Shown: positions 1 through 7,215 of the stretch, piece after piece
Layout of the letters: each line of letters begins with the position of its first letter
Numbering within the stretch: position 1 is the stretch's first letter
NCBI GenBank assembly: GCA_934572325.1
Contig: CAKTKT010000036.1
Coordinates: forward strand, 1 to 18,202
Direction of reading: 5' to 3'
DNA from: an uncultured Oscillospiraceae bacterium
GTDB lineage: Bacteria > Bacillota > Clostridia > Oscillospirales > Oscillospiraceae
DNA length: 18,202 bases
Program-made: the position numbers and the translations under genes
The notes under the pieces: model-generated
Database searches by the model: none
Told to the model about the DNA's origin: nothing
Seen by the model: only the letters and a program-made list of their open reading frames with translations

Positions 1-76
1 AGCCATAGGCATAAGTGCGCGTTGACCAAATCAAAGATTTGGACGCTTACTTATCCTCAAGGAGAAGGCTTTTTTT
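1..76. other. Nested hairpin with T-run; terminator or part of an rplJ leader
   Basis: The segment folds into one long interrupted stem. AGCC (1-4) pairs with GGCT (67-70), AGG (7-9) with CCT (55-57), ATAAGT (11-16) with ACTTAT (49-54), and the tip is a perfect 7-bp stem CCAAATC/GATTTGG (26-32 and 36-42) with an AAA loop. On the plus strand it is followed at once by seven T (70-76), as in an intrinsic terminator for a transcript entering from the left. On the minus strand it lies where the L10 autoregulatory leader of rplJ would be expected, downstream of rplA. The pairing is seen directly; the assignment is inference, because the window edge cuts the context. Confidence 0.4.
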
Positions 77-84
77 ACAAGCTG

Positions 85-114
85 AAAAACCGCCTCGAAA
101 CCGAGGCGGTTTTT
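85..114 (-). terminator. Intrinsic terminator after rplA
   Basis: A perfect 13-bp inverted repeat (85-97 with 102-114) around an AAAC loop has a GC-rich core CCGCCTCG/CGAGGCGG flanked by A and T runs. It starts about 20 bp past the rplA stop. It reads as a terminator for the minus-strand ribosomal operon and is symmetrical enough to work in both directions. It may instead be an attenuator within a longer operon that continues to rplJ-rplL to the left of the window. Confidence 0.75.
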
Positions 115-133
115 GACGTCTGATGAAAAAGGC

Positions 134-826
134 TCAGAGCTGCTTCTGGGCGTTGATCTTCACGCCGGGACCCATGGTGGACGCGGTGACGCAGGACCTG
201 ATGTACTGACCCTTGGCGGAGGCGGGCTTCGCCTTGATGATAGCGCCGATGAGCGCGGTGTAGTTTTCATAGAGCTTGTCCGCGCCGAAGCTGACCTTGC
301 CGATGGGGCAGTGGATGATGTTGGTCTTATCGAGACGGTACTCGACCTTACCGGCCTTCGCCTCGTGGATCGCCTGCTTGATGTTGGGGGTGACGGTGCC
401 CGCCTTAGGGGACGGCATCAAGCCCTTGGGACCGAGGGTCTTACCGAGACGACCGACGATGCCCATCATGTCGGGGCTGGCGACGACGGTGTCAAACTCG
501 AACCAGTTCTCCTTCTGGATCTTCTCGACAAGCTCCATGCCGCCGGCGTAGTCCGCGCCGGCTTCCATAGCCTCGTCAACGCGCTCGGGCTTGCAGAAGC
601 ACAGCACGCGCACGGACTTGCCCGTGCCGTTCGGCAGAACGATGGCGCCGCGGACCTGCTGGTCGGCGTGGCGACCGTCAACGCCGAGCTTGACGTGCAG
701 CTCAACGGTCTCGTCGAACTTCGCCTTGCTGGCGCTGCACACGAGGGTGAGCGCTTCCATGGGATCGTAGAGTGCCTGCTTATCTATGAGCTTGGAGCTC
801 TCTTTATAATTTTTACTTCTGAACAC
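134..826 (-). CDS. rplA: 50S ribosomal protein L1
   Basis: The 230-residue product is full length for bacterial L1 and carries typical family stretches, including the GRLGKTLGPKGLMPSPKAGTV region near the middle and a C-terminal segment ending in VKIN. L1 binds 23S rRNA at the L1 stalk, helps release deacylated tRNA from the E site, and is an autogenous translational repressor in several bacteria. The start is GTG at 824-826, preceded by a clear AGGAGG (835-840) at normal spacing; the protein begins MFRSKNYKES. It follows rplK in the same orientation with an 80-bp gap that holds a hairpin and a possible L1-binding site. Identification is secure. Confidence 0.97.
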   Translation of the reverse strand: MFRSKNYKESSKLIDKQALYDPMEALTLVCSASKAKFDETVELHVKLGVDGRHADQQVRGAIVLPNGTGKSVRVLCFCKPERVDEAMEAGADYAGGMELVEKIQKENWFEFDTVVASPDMMGIVGRLGKTLGPKGLMPSPKAGTVTPNIKQAIHEAKAGKVEYRLDKTNIIHCPIGKVSFGADKLYENYTALIGAIIKAKPASAKGQYIRSCVTASTMGPGVKINAQKQL

Positions 827-845
827 TGTATTTTCCTCCTAAAAA

Positions 846-877
846 TGTGGTTGAGTCGGATGGATAAATCCTCCCAC
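846..877 (-). promoter_or_regulatory. Candidate L1-binding leader upstream of rplA
   Basis: On the minus strand the segment reads GTGGGAGGAT...ATCC...CCACA. An outer GTGG/CCAC stem encloses an AGGAT/ATCC stem and an asymmetric loop. This two-helix, asymmetric-loop layout resembles the L1-stalk target in 23S rRNA, and it lies just upstream of the rplA ribosome binding site. Autoregulation by L1 is known in other bacteria; this particular site is inference from position and shape. Confidence 0.4.
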
Positions 878-880
878 GTT

Positions 881-894
881 GGGCATATATGCCC
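881..894. repeat. 14-bp perfect palindrome in the rplK-rplA gap
   Basis: GGGCATATATGCCC is a perfect self-complementary sequence starting 13 bp after the rplK stop. As RNA it would give only a short stem with an AT-rich centre and has no following T-run. It could be a processing or stability hairpin, or part of the rplA leader. Confidence 0.45.
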
Positions 895-906
895 TTGGCT
901 GCCGGC

Positions 907-1332
907 TCAGTCGCCGACGATGACGCCCATGGAGCGGCACGTGCCCGCGATCATGCTCATTGCGGATTCGATGTCGGTGCAGTTGAGGTCGGGCATTTTC
1001 TGCTCGGCGATCTTGCGGACGTCTTCCTTGCTGATGGTCGCAACCTTGTCTCTCTGGGGAACGCCGGAGGCGGTCTCGATGCCGCAGGCCTTCTTGATGA
1101 GCAGAGCGGCAGGAGGAGTTTTGGTGATAAAGGTGAAGCTGCGGTCGGAGTACACGGTGATGACGACGGGGATCATCATGCCCATGTCGTTCTTGGTGCG
1201 CTCGTTGAAGTCCTTGGTGAACTGACCGATGTTGACGCCGTACTGACCGAGAGCCGGTCCGACGGGGGGCGCCGGAGTCGCCTTTCCGGCGGGAACTTGG
1301 AATCTAACGTATCCTACTACTTTCTGTGCCAT
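907..1332 (-). CDS. rplK: 50S ribosomal protein L11
   Basis: The product is 141 residues, the standard length for L11. The N-terminal domain shows the VPAGKATPAPPVGPALGQYG region with the proline-rich helix that thiostrepton-class antibiotics contact. The C-terminal RNA-binding domain carries KTPPAALLIKKA and ends GVIVGD. L11 forms the GTPase-associated centre with 23S rRNA and is needed for the stringent response through RelA. The ATG at 1330-1332 follows an AGAGGTG ribosome binding site. The gene sits 19 bp after nusG, in the conserved nusG-rplK-rplA order. Nothing looks unusual. Confidence 0.98.
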   Translation of the reverse strand: MAQKVVGYVRFQVPAGKATPAPPVGPALGQYGVNIGQFTKDFNERTKNDMGMMIPVVITVYSDRSFTFITKTPPAALLIKKACGIETASGVPQRDKVATISKEDVRKIAEQKMPDLNCTDIESAMSMIAGTCRSMGVIVGD

Positions 1333-1351
1333 TTACAGCACCTCTTTCTTA

Positions 1352-1876
1352 TTATTCTTTGATTGCATCGACCTGATCGAGCTCCAGATCCACCGGAGTC
1401 TCTCTGCCGAACATGGACACGACCACGCGCACCCTGTTCTTGTCGGGCTCGAGCTCCTCCACGACGCCGTTGAAGCCCGCCAGAGGTCCGTCGTTGACCC
1501 TGACCTCGTCGCCGAGCTCATAGCCCACGACGATCTCCTTGTGCTCGACGCCCAGGTCGTAGATCTCCTGCTCCGTCAGGGGGATGGCTTTGCCGTCCGA
1601 GCCGACGAAGCCCGTTGCACCGCGGACATTGTGGATCAGATGCCAGCTCTCGTCCGTGAGGATCATCTTCACCAGCACGTAGCCGGGAAAGACCTTGCGC
1701 TCGACGGTCTTCTCCTTGCCGTCCGCGATCTCCGTGACGGTCTCGAGGGGGATGCTGACCTCTCTGATCAGGTCTGTCATTTTGCGGTTTTCAGCCGCCT
1801 TCATAACGGCGGCAGCCACTGCATTTTCATAACCGGAGTACGTATGCACTACGTACCATTTTGCTTCTGCGGCCAT
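1352..1876 (-). CDS. nusG: Transcription termination/antitermination protein NusG
   Basis: The product is 174 residues. It begins with the NGN domain (KWYVVHTYSGYENAV at about 6-20, then FPGYVLVKM near 63-71 and NVRGATGFVG near 83-92). It ends with a KOW domain (VRVNDGPLAGFNGVVEEL, about 124-142). NusG binds RNA polymerase and couples it to Rho, NusE or the ribosome. The ATG at 1874-1876 lies only 4 bp after the secE stop, and the only purine-rich stretch overlaps the secE end. Translation is therefore probably coupled to secE. No insertion in the NGN domain is seen. Confidence 0.97.
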   Translation of the reverse strand: MAAEAKWYVVHTYSGYENAVAAAVMKAAENRKMTDLIREVSIPLETVTEIADGKEKTVERKVFPGYVLVKMILTDESWHLIHNVRGATGFVGSDGKAIPLTEQEIYDLGVEHKEIVVGYELGDEVRVNDGPLAGFNGVVEELEPDKNRVRVVVSMFGRETPVDLELDQVDAIKE

Positions 1877-1880
1877 GCTC

Positions 1881-2153
1881 TTAACCCGCCAGTGTAAACA
1901 GCGCCCTGACGAGCATCTGCGCCAGCTCGTCGAAGCCCCAGATAACTATTGCGGAAGCCACCATCATCACGACGGAGACGAGCGTGTTGTTGAGAAGGGT
2001 CTTCGGCGTGGGCCATATGACCTTTTTCAGCTCGCTTTTCATCTCGCGGAACCACTTGCCGATCCTCTTGAAGAAGCCGGGCTTGGTATCGTCCTTCTTG
2101 ACGGCGGTGACAGGCTTTGCGGGAGCGGAGCTTGTTTTCTTTTCGTCAGCCAT
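1881..2153 (-). CDS. secE: Preprotein translocase subunit SecE
   Basis: A small single-pass membrane protein that clamps SecY in the Sec translocon. The start chosen is ATG at 2151-2153 (MADEKKTSS, 90 residues), because the AGGA of the ribosome binding site is 9 bases away. A GTG two codons upstream is too close to it. The N-terminal 30 residues are Lys/Ala/Pro rich and probably disordered. The family signature follows (FFKRIGKWFREMKSELKKVIWPTPKTLLNNT, about 27-57), then one membrane helix (about 60-80). Position between rpmG and nusG is the standard arrangement. Confidence 0.94.
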   Translation of the reverse strand: MADEKKTSSAPAKPVTAVKKDDTKPGFFKRIGKWFREMKSELKKVIWPTPKTLLNNTLVSVVMMVASAIVIWGFDELAQMLVRALFTLAG

Positions 2154-2174
2154 TTTCACGCATCCTTTCAGACT

Positions 2175-2336
2175 TTACTTTGTTTCCACGTGCTTGGTGT
2201 GCTTTCTGCAGAAGGGGCAATACTTGTTGCGCTCCAAACGGTCAGTGGTGTTCTTCTTGTTTTTGACCGTGTTGTAGTTTCTCTGCTTGCATTCTTCGCA
2301 TCTGAGTGTGATCTTGATCCTTGCGTCAGCAGCCAT
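2175..2336 (-). CDS. rpmG: 50S ribosomal protein L33
   Basis: A 53-residue protein starting MAADARIKITLRCEEC. The ATG at 2334-2336 is chosen because it has a strong AGGAGGTG just upstream; a longer open frame upstream has no such site and no family similarity. The two pairs CEEC (13-16) and CPFC (40-43) form the zinc ribbon of the zinc-binding type of L33. It is the first gene of the minus-strand block, with a leader of about 115 bases from the promoter at 2459-2487. Confidence 0.96.
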   Translation of the reverse strand: MAADARIKITLRCEECKQRNYNTVKNKKNTTDRLERNKYCPFCRKHTKHVETK

Positions 2337-2458
2337 TTTTTCGGCACCTCCTATTTTATTTACCGGCTTGCCCGCTTGTGCGGCTGAACCGGCATTGCCT
2401 CCCTGTCCGCGCAAAAGTGCGCGCAAAAAATAGACCTCTCGATCGACAGGTAATACAT

Positions 2459-2487
2459 AATATATCACAGCGCGCCGCGCGCGTCAA
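2459..2487 (-). promoter_or_regulatory. Sigma-A promoter of the rpmG-rplA operon
   Basis: On the minus strand, TTGACG (2482-2487) and TATATT (2459-2464) are separated by exactly 17 bp, so the promoter is close to consensus. The spacer is an unusually GC-rich alternating run (CGCGCGGCGCGC). The predicted start is near 2452. The leader of about 115 bases contains two small hairpins (CGCGC/GCGCG at 2408-2423, and CCGC/GCGG nearer rpmG), neither followed by a T-run. Confidence 0.8.
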
Positions 2488-2529
2488 CAATTTTTTGCGG
2501 GATTTTTCGCGCGTTTTTCAAGGCTTTGC

Positions 2530-2558
2530 TTGCGTCGGTGGCATATTGGTGGTATAGT
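2530..2558 (+). promoter_or_regulatory. Promoter of folC-ruvX
   Basis: TTGCGT (2530-2535) and TATAGT (2553-2558) are spaced by 17 bp. The predicted start is near 2565, giving folC a short leader. It is back to back with the ribosomal operon promoter; the two -35 boxes are 42 bp apart, so the divergent units could influence one another. Confidence 0.65.
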
Positions 2559-2601
2559 CATTTTTCGAGGAAAGCCGCATATGATATATTGGGGATATAC
2601 T

Positions 2602-3867
2602 ATGGATTATAAAGAGACCTTGGAATATATAAACGGCGTGGCGTGGTTCGGCTCGAAGCCGGGGCTTGCGCGCATAGGGGAGCTTATGCACCGCCTGGGC
2701 GATGTGCAGAATACGCTTAAATTCGTGCACGTCGCGGGGACGAACGGCAAGGGCAGCGCCTCGGCGATGCTCGCCTCGGTGCTGAGGGCGGCGGGGTACA
2801 AGACGGGGCTTTTCACCTCGCCCTATCTCGCGCGCTTTAACGAGCGTATGCGCATCAACGGCAGGGAGATAGAAAACGACGTGCTCGCCGACGTCGTCTC
2901 GCGCGTGCGTCCGTTGGCGGACGGCATGGACGAGCACCCGACGGAGTTTGAGCTGATGACCGCGGCGGCGCTTTTGTGGTTCGCGGAGGAGAAGTGCGAC
3001 GTCGTGGTGCTGGAGGTCGGGCTCGGCGGGCGGTACGACGCGACGAACGTGATAGCCGCGCCCGAGGCGGCGGTGATAATGAACATCGGGCTTGACCACA
3101 CGGCGGTGCTCGGCGGCACGGTGGAAAAGATCGCGTGGGAAAAGGCGGGCATAATAAAGCCCGGGTGCGACGCGGTGCTCTACGAGCAGAGCGAAAGCGT
3201 TACGGACGTTGTCCGCGCGGAATGTGCAAGGCAGGGCGCGGCGCTGCACGTCGCGGACTTTTCGCGCCTATCGAGCGAGTTTGACAGCCTTGACGGGCAG
3301 GTTTTTTTCTATAAGGGCGACGCCTACGCCCTGCCGCTGCTCGGCGCGCACCAGCTCAGAAACGCCGCCGTCGTCATAGAGACGGTCGAGGTGCTCCGTG
3401 CGCACGGCTGGAGACTGGAGCAGAGCGACGTGGAGCACGGGCTGTACGCCGTGACATGGCCGGCGCGGTTCGAGGTCGTGGCGGAGGAGCCGTACTTCGT
3501 CGTTGACGGCGGGCACAACCCGCAGTGCGCCCGGACCGTGGCGGACAACCTCCGCGCGTACTTCCCGGGGAGACGGCACGTGCTGCTCGTGGGCGTGCTG
3601 GCGGACAAGGACTACATGGGGCTGACGGAGATACTCGACAGCGCGGCGGACGAATATGTCTGCGTCACGCCGCTAAGCCCCCGCGCACTTCCGGCGGAGA
3701 AGCTGGGCGAGTACCTGCGGCGCTTCGGAAAGCCCGTGAGCGTGTGCGCCTCGATACGCGAGGGCGTGGGCGCGGCGCAGGACGCGGCGGGGGCTGACGG
3801 CGCTGTCTGCGCCGTCGGCTCGCTCTACATGGCGGGCGAGATACGCGCCTGCTTCGGGCTGAAATGA
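2602..3867 (+). CDS. folC: Bifunctional folylpolyglutamate synthase/dihydrofolate synthase
   Basis: FolC adds glutamate to dihydropteroate and to folates, using ATP, and so makes and retains folate cofactors in the cytoplasm. From ATG 2602 the protein is 421 residues, the usual size. It shows the P-loop GTNGKGS (46-52), FTSPYLARFNERMRING, the EVGLGGRYDATNVI metal/ATP region, and DGGHNPQCAR in the C-terminal ligase domain. MDYKETLEYI matches typical FolC N-termini, so 2602 is preferred. An in-frame ATG at 2581 follows GAGG (2567-2570) and is a possible alternative. The gene overlaps the upstream frame of ruvX by ATGA. Confidence 0.93.
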   Translation: MDYKETLEYINGVAWFGSKPGLARIGELMHRLGDVQNTLKFVHVAGTNGKGSASAMLASVLRAAGYKTGLFTSPYLARFNERMRINGREIENDVLADVVSRVRPLADGMDEHPTEFELMTAAALLWFAEEKCDVVVLEVGLGGRYDATNVIAAPEAAVIMNIGLDHTAVLGGTVEKIAWEKAGIIKPGCDAVLYEQSESVTDVVRAECARQGAALHVADFSRLSSEFDSLDGQVFFYKGDAYALPLLGAHQLRNAAVVIETVEVLRAHGWRLEQSDVEHGLYAVTWPARFEVVAEEPYFVVDGGHNPQCARTVADNLRAYFPGRRHVLLVGVLADKDYMGLTEILDSAADEYVCVTPLSPRALPAEKLGEYLRRFGKPVSVCASIREGVGAAQDAAGADGAVCAVGSLYMAGEIRACFGLK

Positions 3868-3887
3868 GAGAGGGAGATATATTTTTT

Positions 3888-4298
3888 ATGCGTATAATGG
3901 CGATAGATTACGGCGACGCGCGCACGGGGCTGGCGGTGTCCGACCCGACGGGGCTCATCTGCGGCGAGGCGTGGACGATACAGGAATGGAGCATGGAGCG
4001 CGCGGCGCAGCGCATATGCGAGGAGGCGGCGGCGCGCGGCGTGGAGCGCTTCGTGCTGGGGCTGCCGCGCAATATGGACGGCAGCGAGGGACCGCGCGCG
4101 GAGCTGAGCCGGCAGCTTGCCGCGCTGCTCAACGAGCGCTGCGACATACCCGTGACGCTCTGGGATGAGCGCAGATCGAGCATCGAGGCGCACGCCATCC
4201 TCCGCGCCGCAGGGAAAAAGGAGCGCACCCACCGCCGCACGGTGGACGCCGTCGCCGCGAGCCTCATTTTGGAGGGCTACCTCGGCTCAATAAAATAA
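3888..4298 (+). CDS. ruvX: YqgF/RuvX-family RNase H-fold protein (putative Holliday junction resolvase)
   Basis: The product is 136 residues from ATG 3888 (MRIMAIDYGDARTGLAVSDP). It has the family acidic motifs of the RNase H fold: DYGDARTG at the N-terminus, LGLPRNMDGSEGPRA in the middle, DERRSS, and VDAVAASLILEGYL near the end. Members are linked to pre-16S rRNA 5' end processing and proposed to resolve Holliday junctions. GAGGGAG (3869-3875) lies about 12 bases upstream. An earlier ATG at 3864 overlapping the folC stop would add eight residues and is less likely. The position right after folC implies cotranscription. Confidence 0.9.
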   Translation: MRIMAIDYGDARTGLAVSDPTGLICGEAWTIQEWSMERAAQRICEEAAARGVERFVLGLPRNMDGSEGPRAELSRQLAALLNERCDIPVTLWDERRSSIEAHAILRAAGKKERTHRRTVDAVAASLILEGYLGSIK

Positions 4299-4429
4299 CG
4301 AACAAACAACTAAAAATACAAATTTTCAAATTATAGTATAAATAACCTCCTTTATTTTTACCCGAACGACACATACTCTAATAGGCGGCAAAACAGAAAA
4401 AGAATTTGCGGCGGGGAGGATGTTTATAC
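4299..4429 (+). other. AT-rich gap before the SpoIVB-like gene
   Basis: This 131-bp gap is far richer in A and T than its surroundings. It holds TATAGT at 4332-4337 and CATACT at 4372-4377 as possible -10 boxes, but neither has a convincing -35 partner for sigma-A, sigma-F or sigma-G at proper spacing. A strong ribosome binding site GGGGAGGA (4413-4420) ends it. There is no obvious terminator for ruvX. Confidence 0.4.
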
Positions 4430-5422
4430 ATGAAAAAAGCAATGATCACCGCGCTTTTCTGCCTGTGCGTATGCTCGGCGCTGGGCGCGCCGGCGTCGGC
4501 GCAGGAGCTTGTGGTCGGCGGGCAGGCGGTCGGCATACAGGTGGGCACGAAGGGCGTCATAGTCGCAGGGCTGACGCAGGTGGACACGGCGGGCGGCGCG
4601 AAAAGTCCGGCGCAGAGCGCGGGCATGAAAAAGGGCGACGTGATAGAGAAGATAAACGGCGCGGAGGTTGACACCGCCTCCGCGCTTATCGACAGCGTGG
4701 GCGCGCTCGACGGCGCGAGCGCGGAGCTGACCGTGCAGCGCGAGGGAAGAACGCTGCGCGTCACGGTGCAGCCGGTGCAGAACACCGAGGGGCAGTGGAT
4801 GATGGGGATGTGGCTGAGAGACGGCGTATCCGGCATAGGCACGCTCACGTTCCGCGATCCGGCGACGGGGATATACGGCGCGCTGGGGCACAGCATCACA
4901 GACGCGGACACCGGCGCGAAAATGCCCATCGGCGAGGGCAGCATCACAGACGCGGAGATCGTCAGCGTCACGCGCGGCACGCCCGGCGCGCCGGGCGAGC
5001 TGAACGGCTGCGCGGACGCTGGGCGGGTGCTGGGCAGCATCGAGGGCAACACCGCCCACGGCATTTTCGGCAGGGCGTACACCGCCTTCGGCGGGCGCAC
5101 GATAGAGACCGGCGCGATAACCACGGGACCGGCGAGCATCGTCTCCACCGTCAGCGGCAGTCAGCCGCGCGAGTACAAGGTCGAGATCAACCGCATCTAC
5201 CGCGACGCGGAGGGCGAGCACGTCATGCTGACCGTGGTGGATCAGGCGCTGTGCGCGCAGACGGGCGGCATAGTGCAGGGGATGTCCGGCAGCCCCATTT
5301 TGCAGGGTGGGCGGCTCGTGGGCGCGGTGACTCACGTGTTCGTCAACGACCCCACGCGCGGCTACGGCGTGAGCATACAGGATATGCTCGCCTCGGCGGG
5401 CGTGCTGGAGCAGGCGGCATAA
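4430..5422 (+). CDS. SpoIVB-like PDZ/S55 serine protease, secreted
   Basis: The 330-residue protein starts at ATG 4430 after GGGGAGGA at 9-base spacing. A signal peptide (1-25, with ASA before Q26) is followed by a PDZ domain (about 30-115) and an S55 peptidase domain. The catalytic residues known from SpoIVB all have counterparts: His in GALGHSITD (H154), Asp 15 residues before the serine (D271), and Ser in IVQGMSGSPI (S286). In Bacillus, SpoIVB is secreted from the forespore and triggers sigma-K activation by cleaving SpoIVFA. Here it is shorter than the Bacillus protein, seems to have a cleavable signal, and sits between ruvX and fhs rather than in recN-spoIVB-spo0A, so it may be a paralogue. 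The family call is firm; the sporulation role is inference. Confidence 0.85.
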   Translation: MKKAMITALFCLCVCSALGAPASAQELVVGGQAVGIQVGTKGVIVAGLTQVDTAGGAKSPAQSAGMKKGDVIEKINGAEVDTASALIDSVGALDGASAELTVQREGRTLRVTVQPVQNTEGQWMMGMWLRDGVSGIGTLTFRDPATGIYGALGHSITDADTGAKMPIGEGSITDAEIVSVTRGTPGAPGELNGCADAGRVLGSIEGNTAHGIFGRAYTAFGGRTIETGAITTGPASIVSTVSGSQPREYKVEINRIYRDAEGEHVMLTVVDQALCAQTGGIVQGMSGSPILQGGRLVGAVTHVFVNDPTRGYGVSIQDMLASAGVLEQAA

Positions 5423-5433
5423 AATACTCTCGG

Positions 5434-5466
5434 CGGGGCGGGTTTTATCCCGCTCCGTCTCTTTAA
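5434..5466 (+). terminator. Weak GC-rich hairpin after the S55 protease
   Basis: GCGGG-TTTTAT-CCCGC forms a short hairpin just after the protease stop, followed by TCCGTCTCTTT. The T-tract is broken, so termination may be inefficient or factor-assisted. Confidence 0.35.
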
Positions 5467-5482
5467 ATCCCTGCGGAGGTTT

Positions 5483-5490
5483 GATATAAT
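5483..5490 (+). promoter_or_regulatory. Extended -10 promoter of fhs
   Basis: TGATATAAT contains a perfect TATAAT (5485-5490) with the TGn extension. The -35 position, 17 bp upstream, reads TTTAAA (5462-5467), a weak match, as is usual for extended -10 promoters. The leader to the fhs start is about 37 bases, with AGGGGGG as ribosome binding site. Confidence 0.65.
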
Positions 5491-5533
5491 AGATGTATAA
5501 TATACAAAATCAAGACCGGCAGGGGGGAATTTA

Positions 5534-7210
5534 ATGAGATCTGACATAGAGATCGCGCAGGCGTGTCAAATGCGCCCGATAGGGGAGATCGCCGCGCTTG
5601 CGGGCATAGACGAAAAATATCTGGAGCAGTACGGGCGCTATAAGGCGAAGGTCGCGCTGGATTTTCTGGACGACACGCCGAAGGAGAGCGCGCCGCGGGG
5701 CAGGCTCATCCTCGTCACGGCGATAACGCCCACTGCGGCGGGCGAGGGCAAGACCACCGCCGCCATCGGGCTTGCCGACGCGCTGCGGCGCATCGGCAAG
5801 CGCGCCGTGATCGCCATGCGCGAGCCGTCGCTCGGCCCTGTGTTCGGGCTCAAGGGCGGCGCGGCGGGCGGAGGGTACGCGCAGGTCGTGCCCATGGAGG
5901 ACATAAACCTCCACTTCACCGGAGACATACACGCCATCGGCGCGGCGAACAACCTCCTCGCCGCGATGATAGACAACCACATCTATCAGGGCAACGCCCT
6001 CAATATCGACCCCGCGCGCATAACGTGGCGGCGCTGTGTGGACATGAACGACCGCCAGCTCAGGCACATACGCGACGGGCTCGGCAGACCGACGGACGGC
6101 GTGGAGCGCGAGGACGCCTTTGACATTACCGTTGCGACGGAGATCATGGCGATATTCTGCATGGCGCGCTCGCTCGCCGATCTCAAGGCGCGTCTCTCGC
6201 GCGTCATCGTGGGGTACACTTATGACGGCGAGCCTGTCACCGCGCGGCAGCTCAACGCCGTCGGCGCGATGGCGGCGCTCTTGAAGGACGCGATAAAGCC
6301 AAACCTCGTGCAGACGCTGGAGGGCACGCCCGCCTTCGTGCACGGCGGTCCCTTTGCCAACATCGCGCACGGGTGCAGCTCCGTCGCGGCCACGCGCATG
6401 GCGCTGCGCTGCGCGGACTACGCCGTGACGGAGGCGGGCTTCGGCGCGGATCTCGGCGCGGAGAAGTTCATGGACATCAAGTGCCGCGCATCGGGGCTGC
6501 GTCCGGACGCGGCGGTCGTCGTGGCGACGGTGCGCGCGCTGAAAATGCACGGCGGCGCGGACAAGACCGAGCTTGACAGGGAAAACCTCGCCGCGCTCGC
6601 GGCGGGGCTGCCCAACCTCCTGCGCCACGTGAGCAGCATACGCGATACCTTCGGGGTGAGCTGCGTCGTCGCGCTCAACCGCTTTGAGAGCGACACCGAG
6701 GCGGAGCTTCGCCTTGTGGAGGAGGAGTGCCGCGCGCTGGGCGCGGCGGTGTGCCGGTGCGAGGTGTGGGCGCACGGCGGCGCGGGCGGAGAGGCGCTCG
6801 CGCGGGAGGCGGTGCGCCTTTGCGAAAAGACCTCGCATTTTCGCTTCGCATACCCCGACGGGGCGAGTCTTGAGGAAAAGCTCACCGCCGTGACAAGGAA
6901 GGTATACGGCGGGCGGGGCGTGGCGTTCACGCCGGAGGCGCGATTTCAGATGGAGAAGCTGGAGGCGCTGGGCTTCGGCGCTCTTCCCGTATGCGTGGCG
7001 AAAACGCAGTACAGCCTTTCCGACGACAAAACGCTCCTCGGCGCGCCGACAGATTTCGACATCACAGTGCGCGAGCTGAAGGTCTCCGCCGGAGCGGGCT
7101 TCGTCGTGGCGCTCACGGGCGACGTGCTCACCATGCCGGGGCTGCCGAAAAAGCCCGCCGCCGAGGGGATAGACGTCACGGACGAGGGGAAAATAACGGG
7201 GCTGTTTTGA
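5534..7210 (+). CDS. fhs: Formate-tetrahydrofolate ligase
   Basis: The 558-residue enzyme makes 10-formyl-tetrahydrofolate from formate, tetrahydrofolate and ATP, the entry step of one-carbon metabolism and of the methyl branch of the Wood-Ljungdahl pathway. It shows the P-loop TPTAAGEGKTT (65-75), the REPSLGPVFGLKGGAAGGGYAQVVPMEDINLHFTGD stretch characteristic of the family, and a C-terminal GDVLTMPGLPKKPAAEGIDV. Length is normal. It stands alone; folD and fchA are not next to it, so the window does not show whether the strain is acetogenic. The stop is 5 bp before a 161-bp palindrome. Confidence 0.97.
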   Translation: MRSDIEIAQACQMRPIGEIAALAGIDEKYLEQYGRYKAKVALDFLDDTPKESAPRGRLILVTAITPTAAGEGKTTAAIGLADALRRIGKRAVIAMREPSLGPVFGLKGGAAGGGYAQVVPMEDINLHFTGDIHAIGAANNLLAAMIDNHIYQGNALNIDPARITWRRCVDMNDRQLRHIRDGLGRPTDGVEREDAFDITVATEIMAIFCMARSLADLKARLSRVIVGYTYDGEPVTARQLNAVGAMAALLKDAIKPNLVQTLEGTPAFVHGGPFANIAHGCSSVAATRMALRCADYAVTEAGFGADLGAEKFMDIKCRASGLRPDAAVVVATVRALKMHGGADKTELDRENLAALAAGLPNLLRHVSSIRDTFGVSCVVALNRFESDTEAELRLVEEECRALGAAVCRCEVWAHGGAGGEALAREAVRLCEKTSHFRFAYPDGASLEEKLTAVTRKVYGGRGVAFTPEARFQMEKLEALGFGALPVCVAKTQYSLSDDKTLLGAPTDFDITVRELKVSAGAGFVVALTGDVLTMPGLPKKPAAEGIDVTDEGKITGLF

Positions 7211-7215
7211 GCTTA

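Noticed and set aside
113..1225. Long plus-strand open frame across rplA and rplK
   Set aside because: It is antisense to two certain ribosomal protein genes, has no ribosome binding site or recognisable domain, and reflects the GC-rich codon pattern.
4348..4380. Sigma-G-type promoter before the SpoIVB-like gene (CATACT at 4372)
   Set aside because: No matching -35 element at the expected spacing.
5483..5533. Tetrahydrofolate or other riboswitch before fhs
   Set aside because: The leader is only about 37 bases from the predicted start, too short, and no conserved core is seen.
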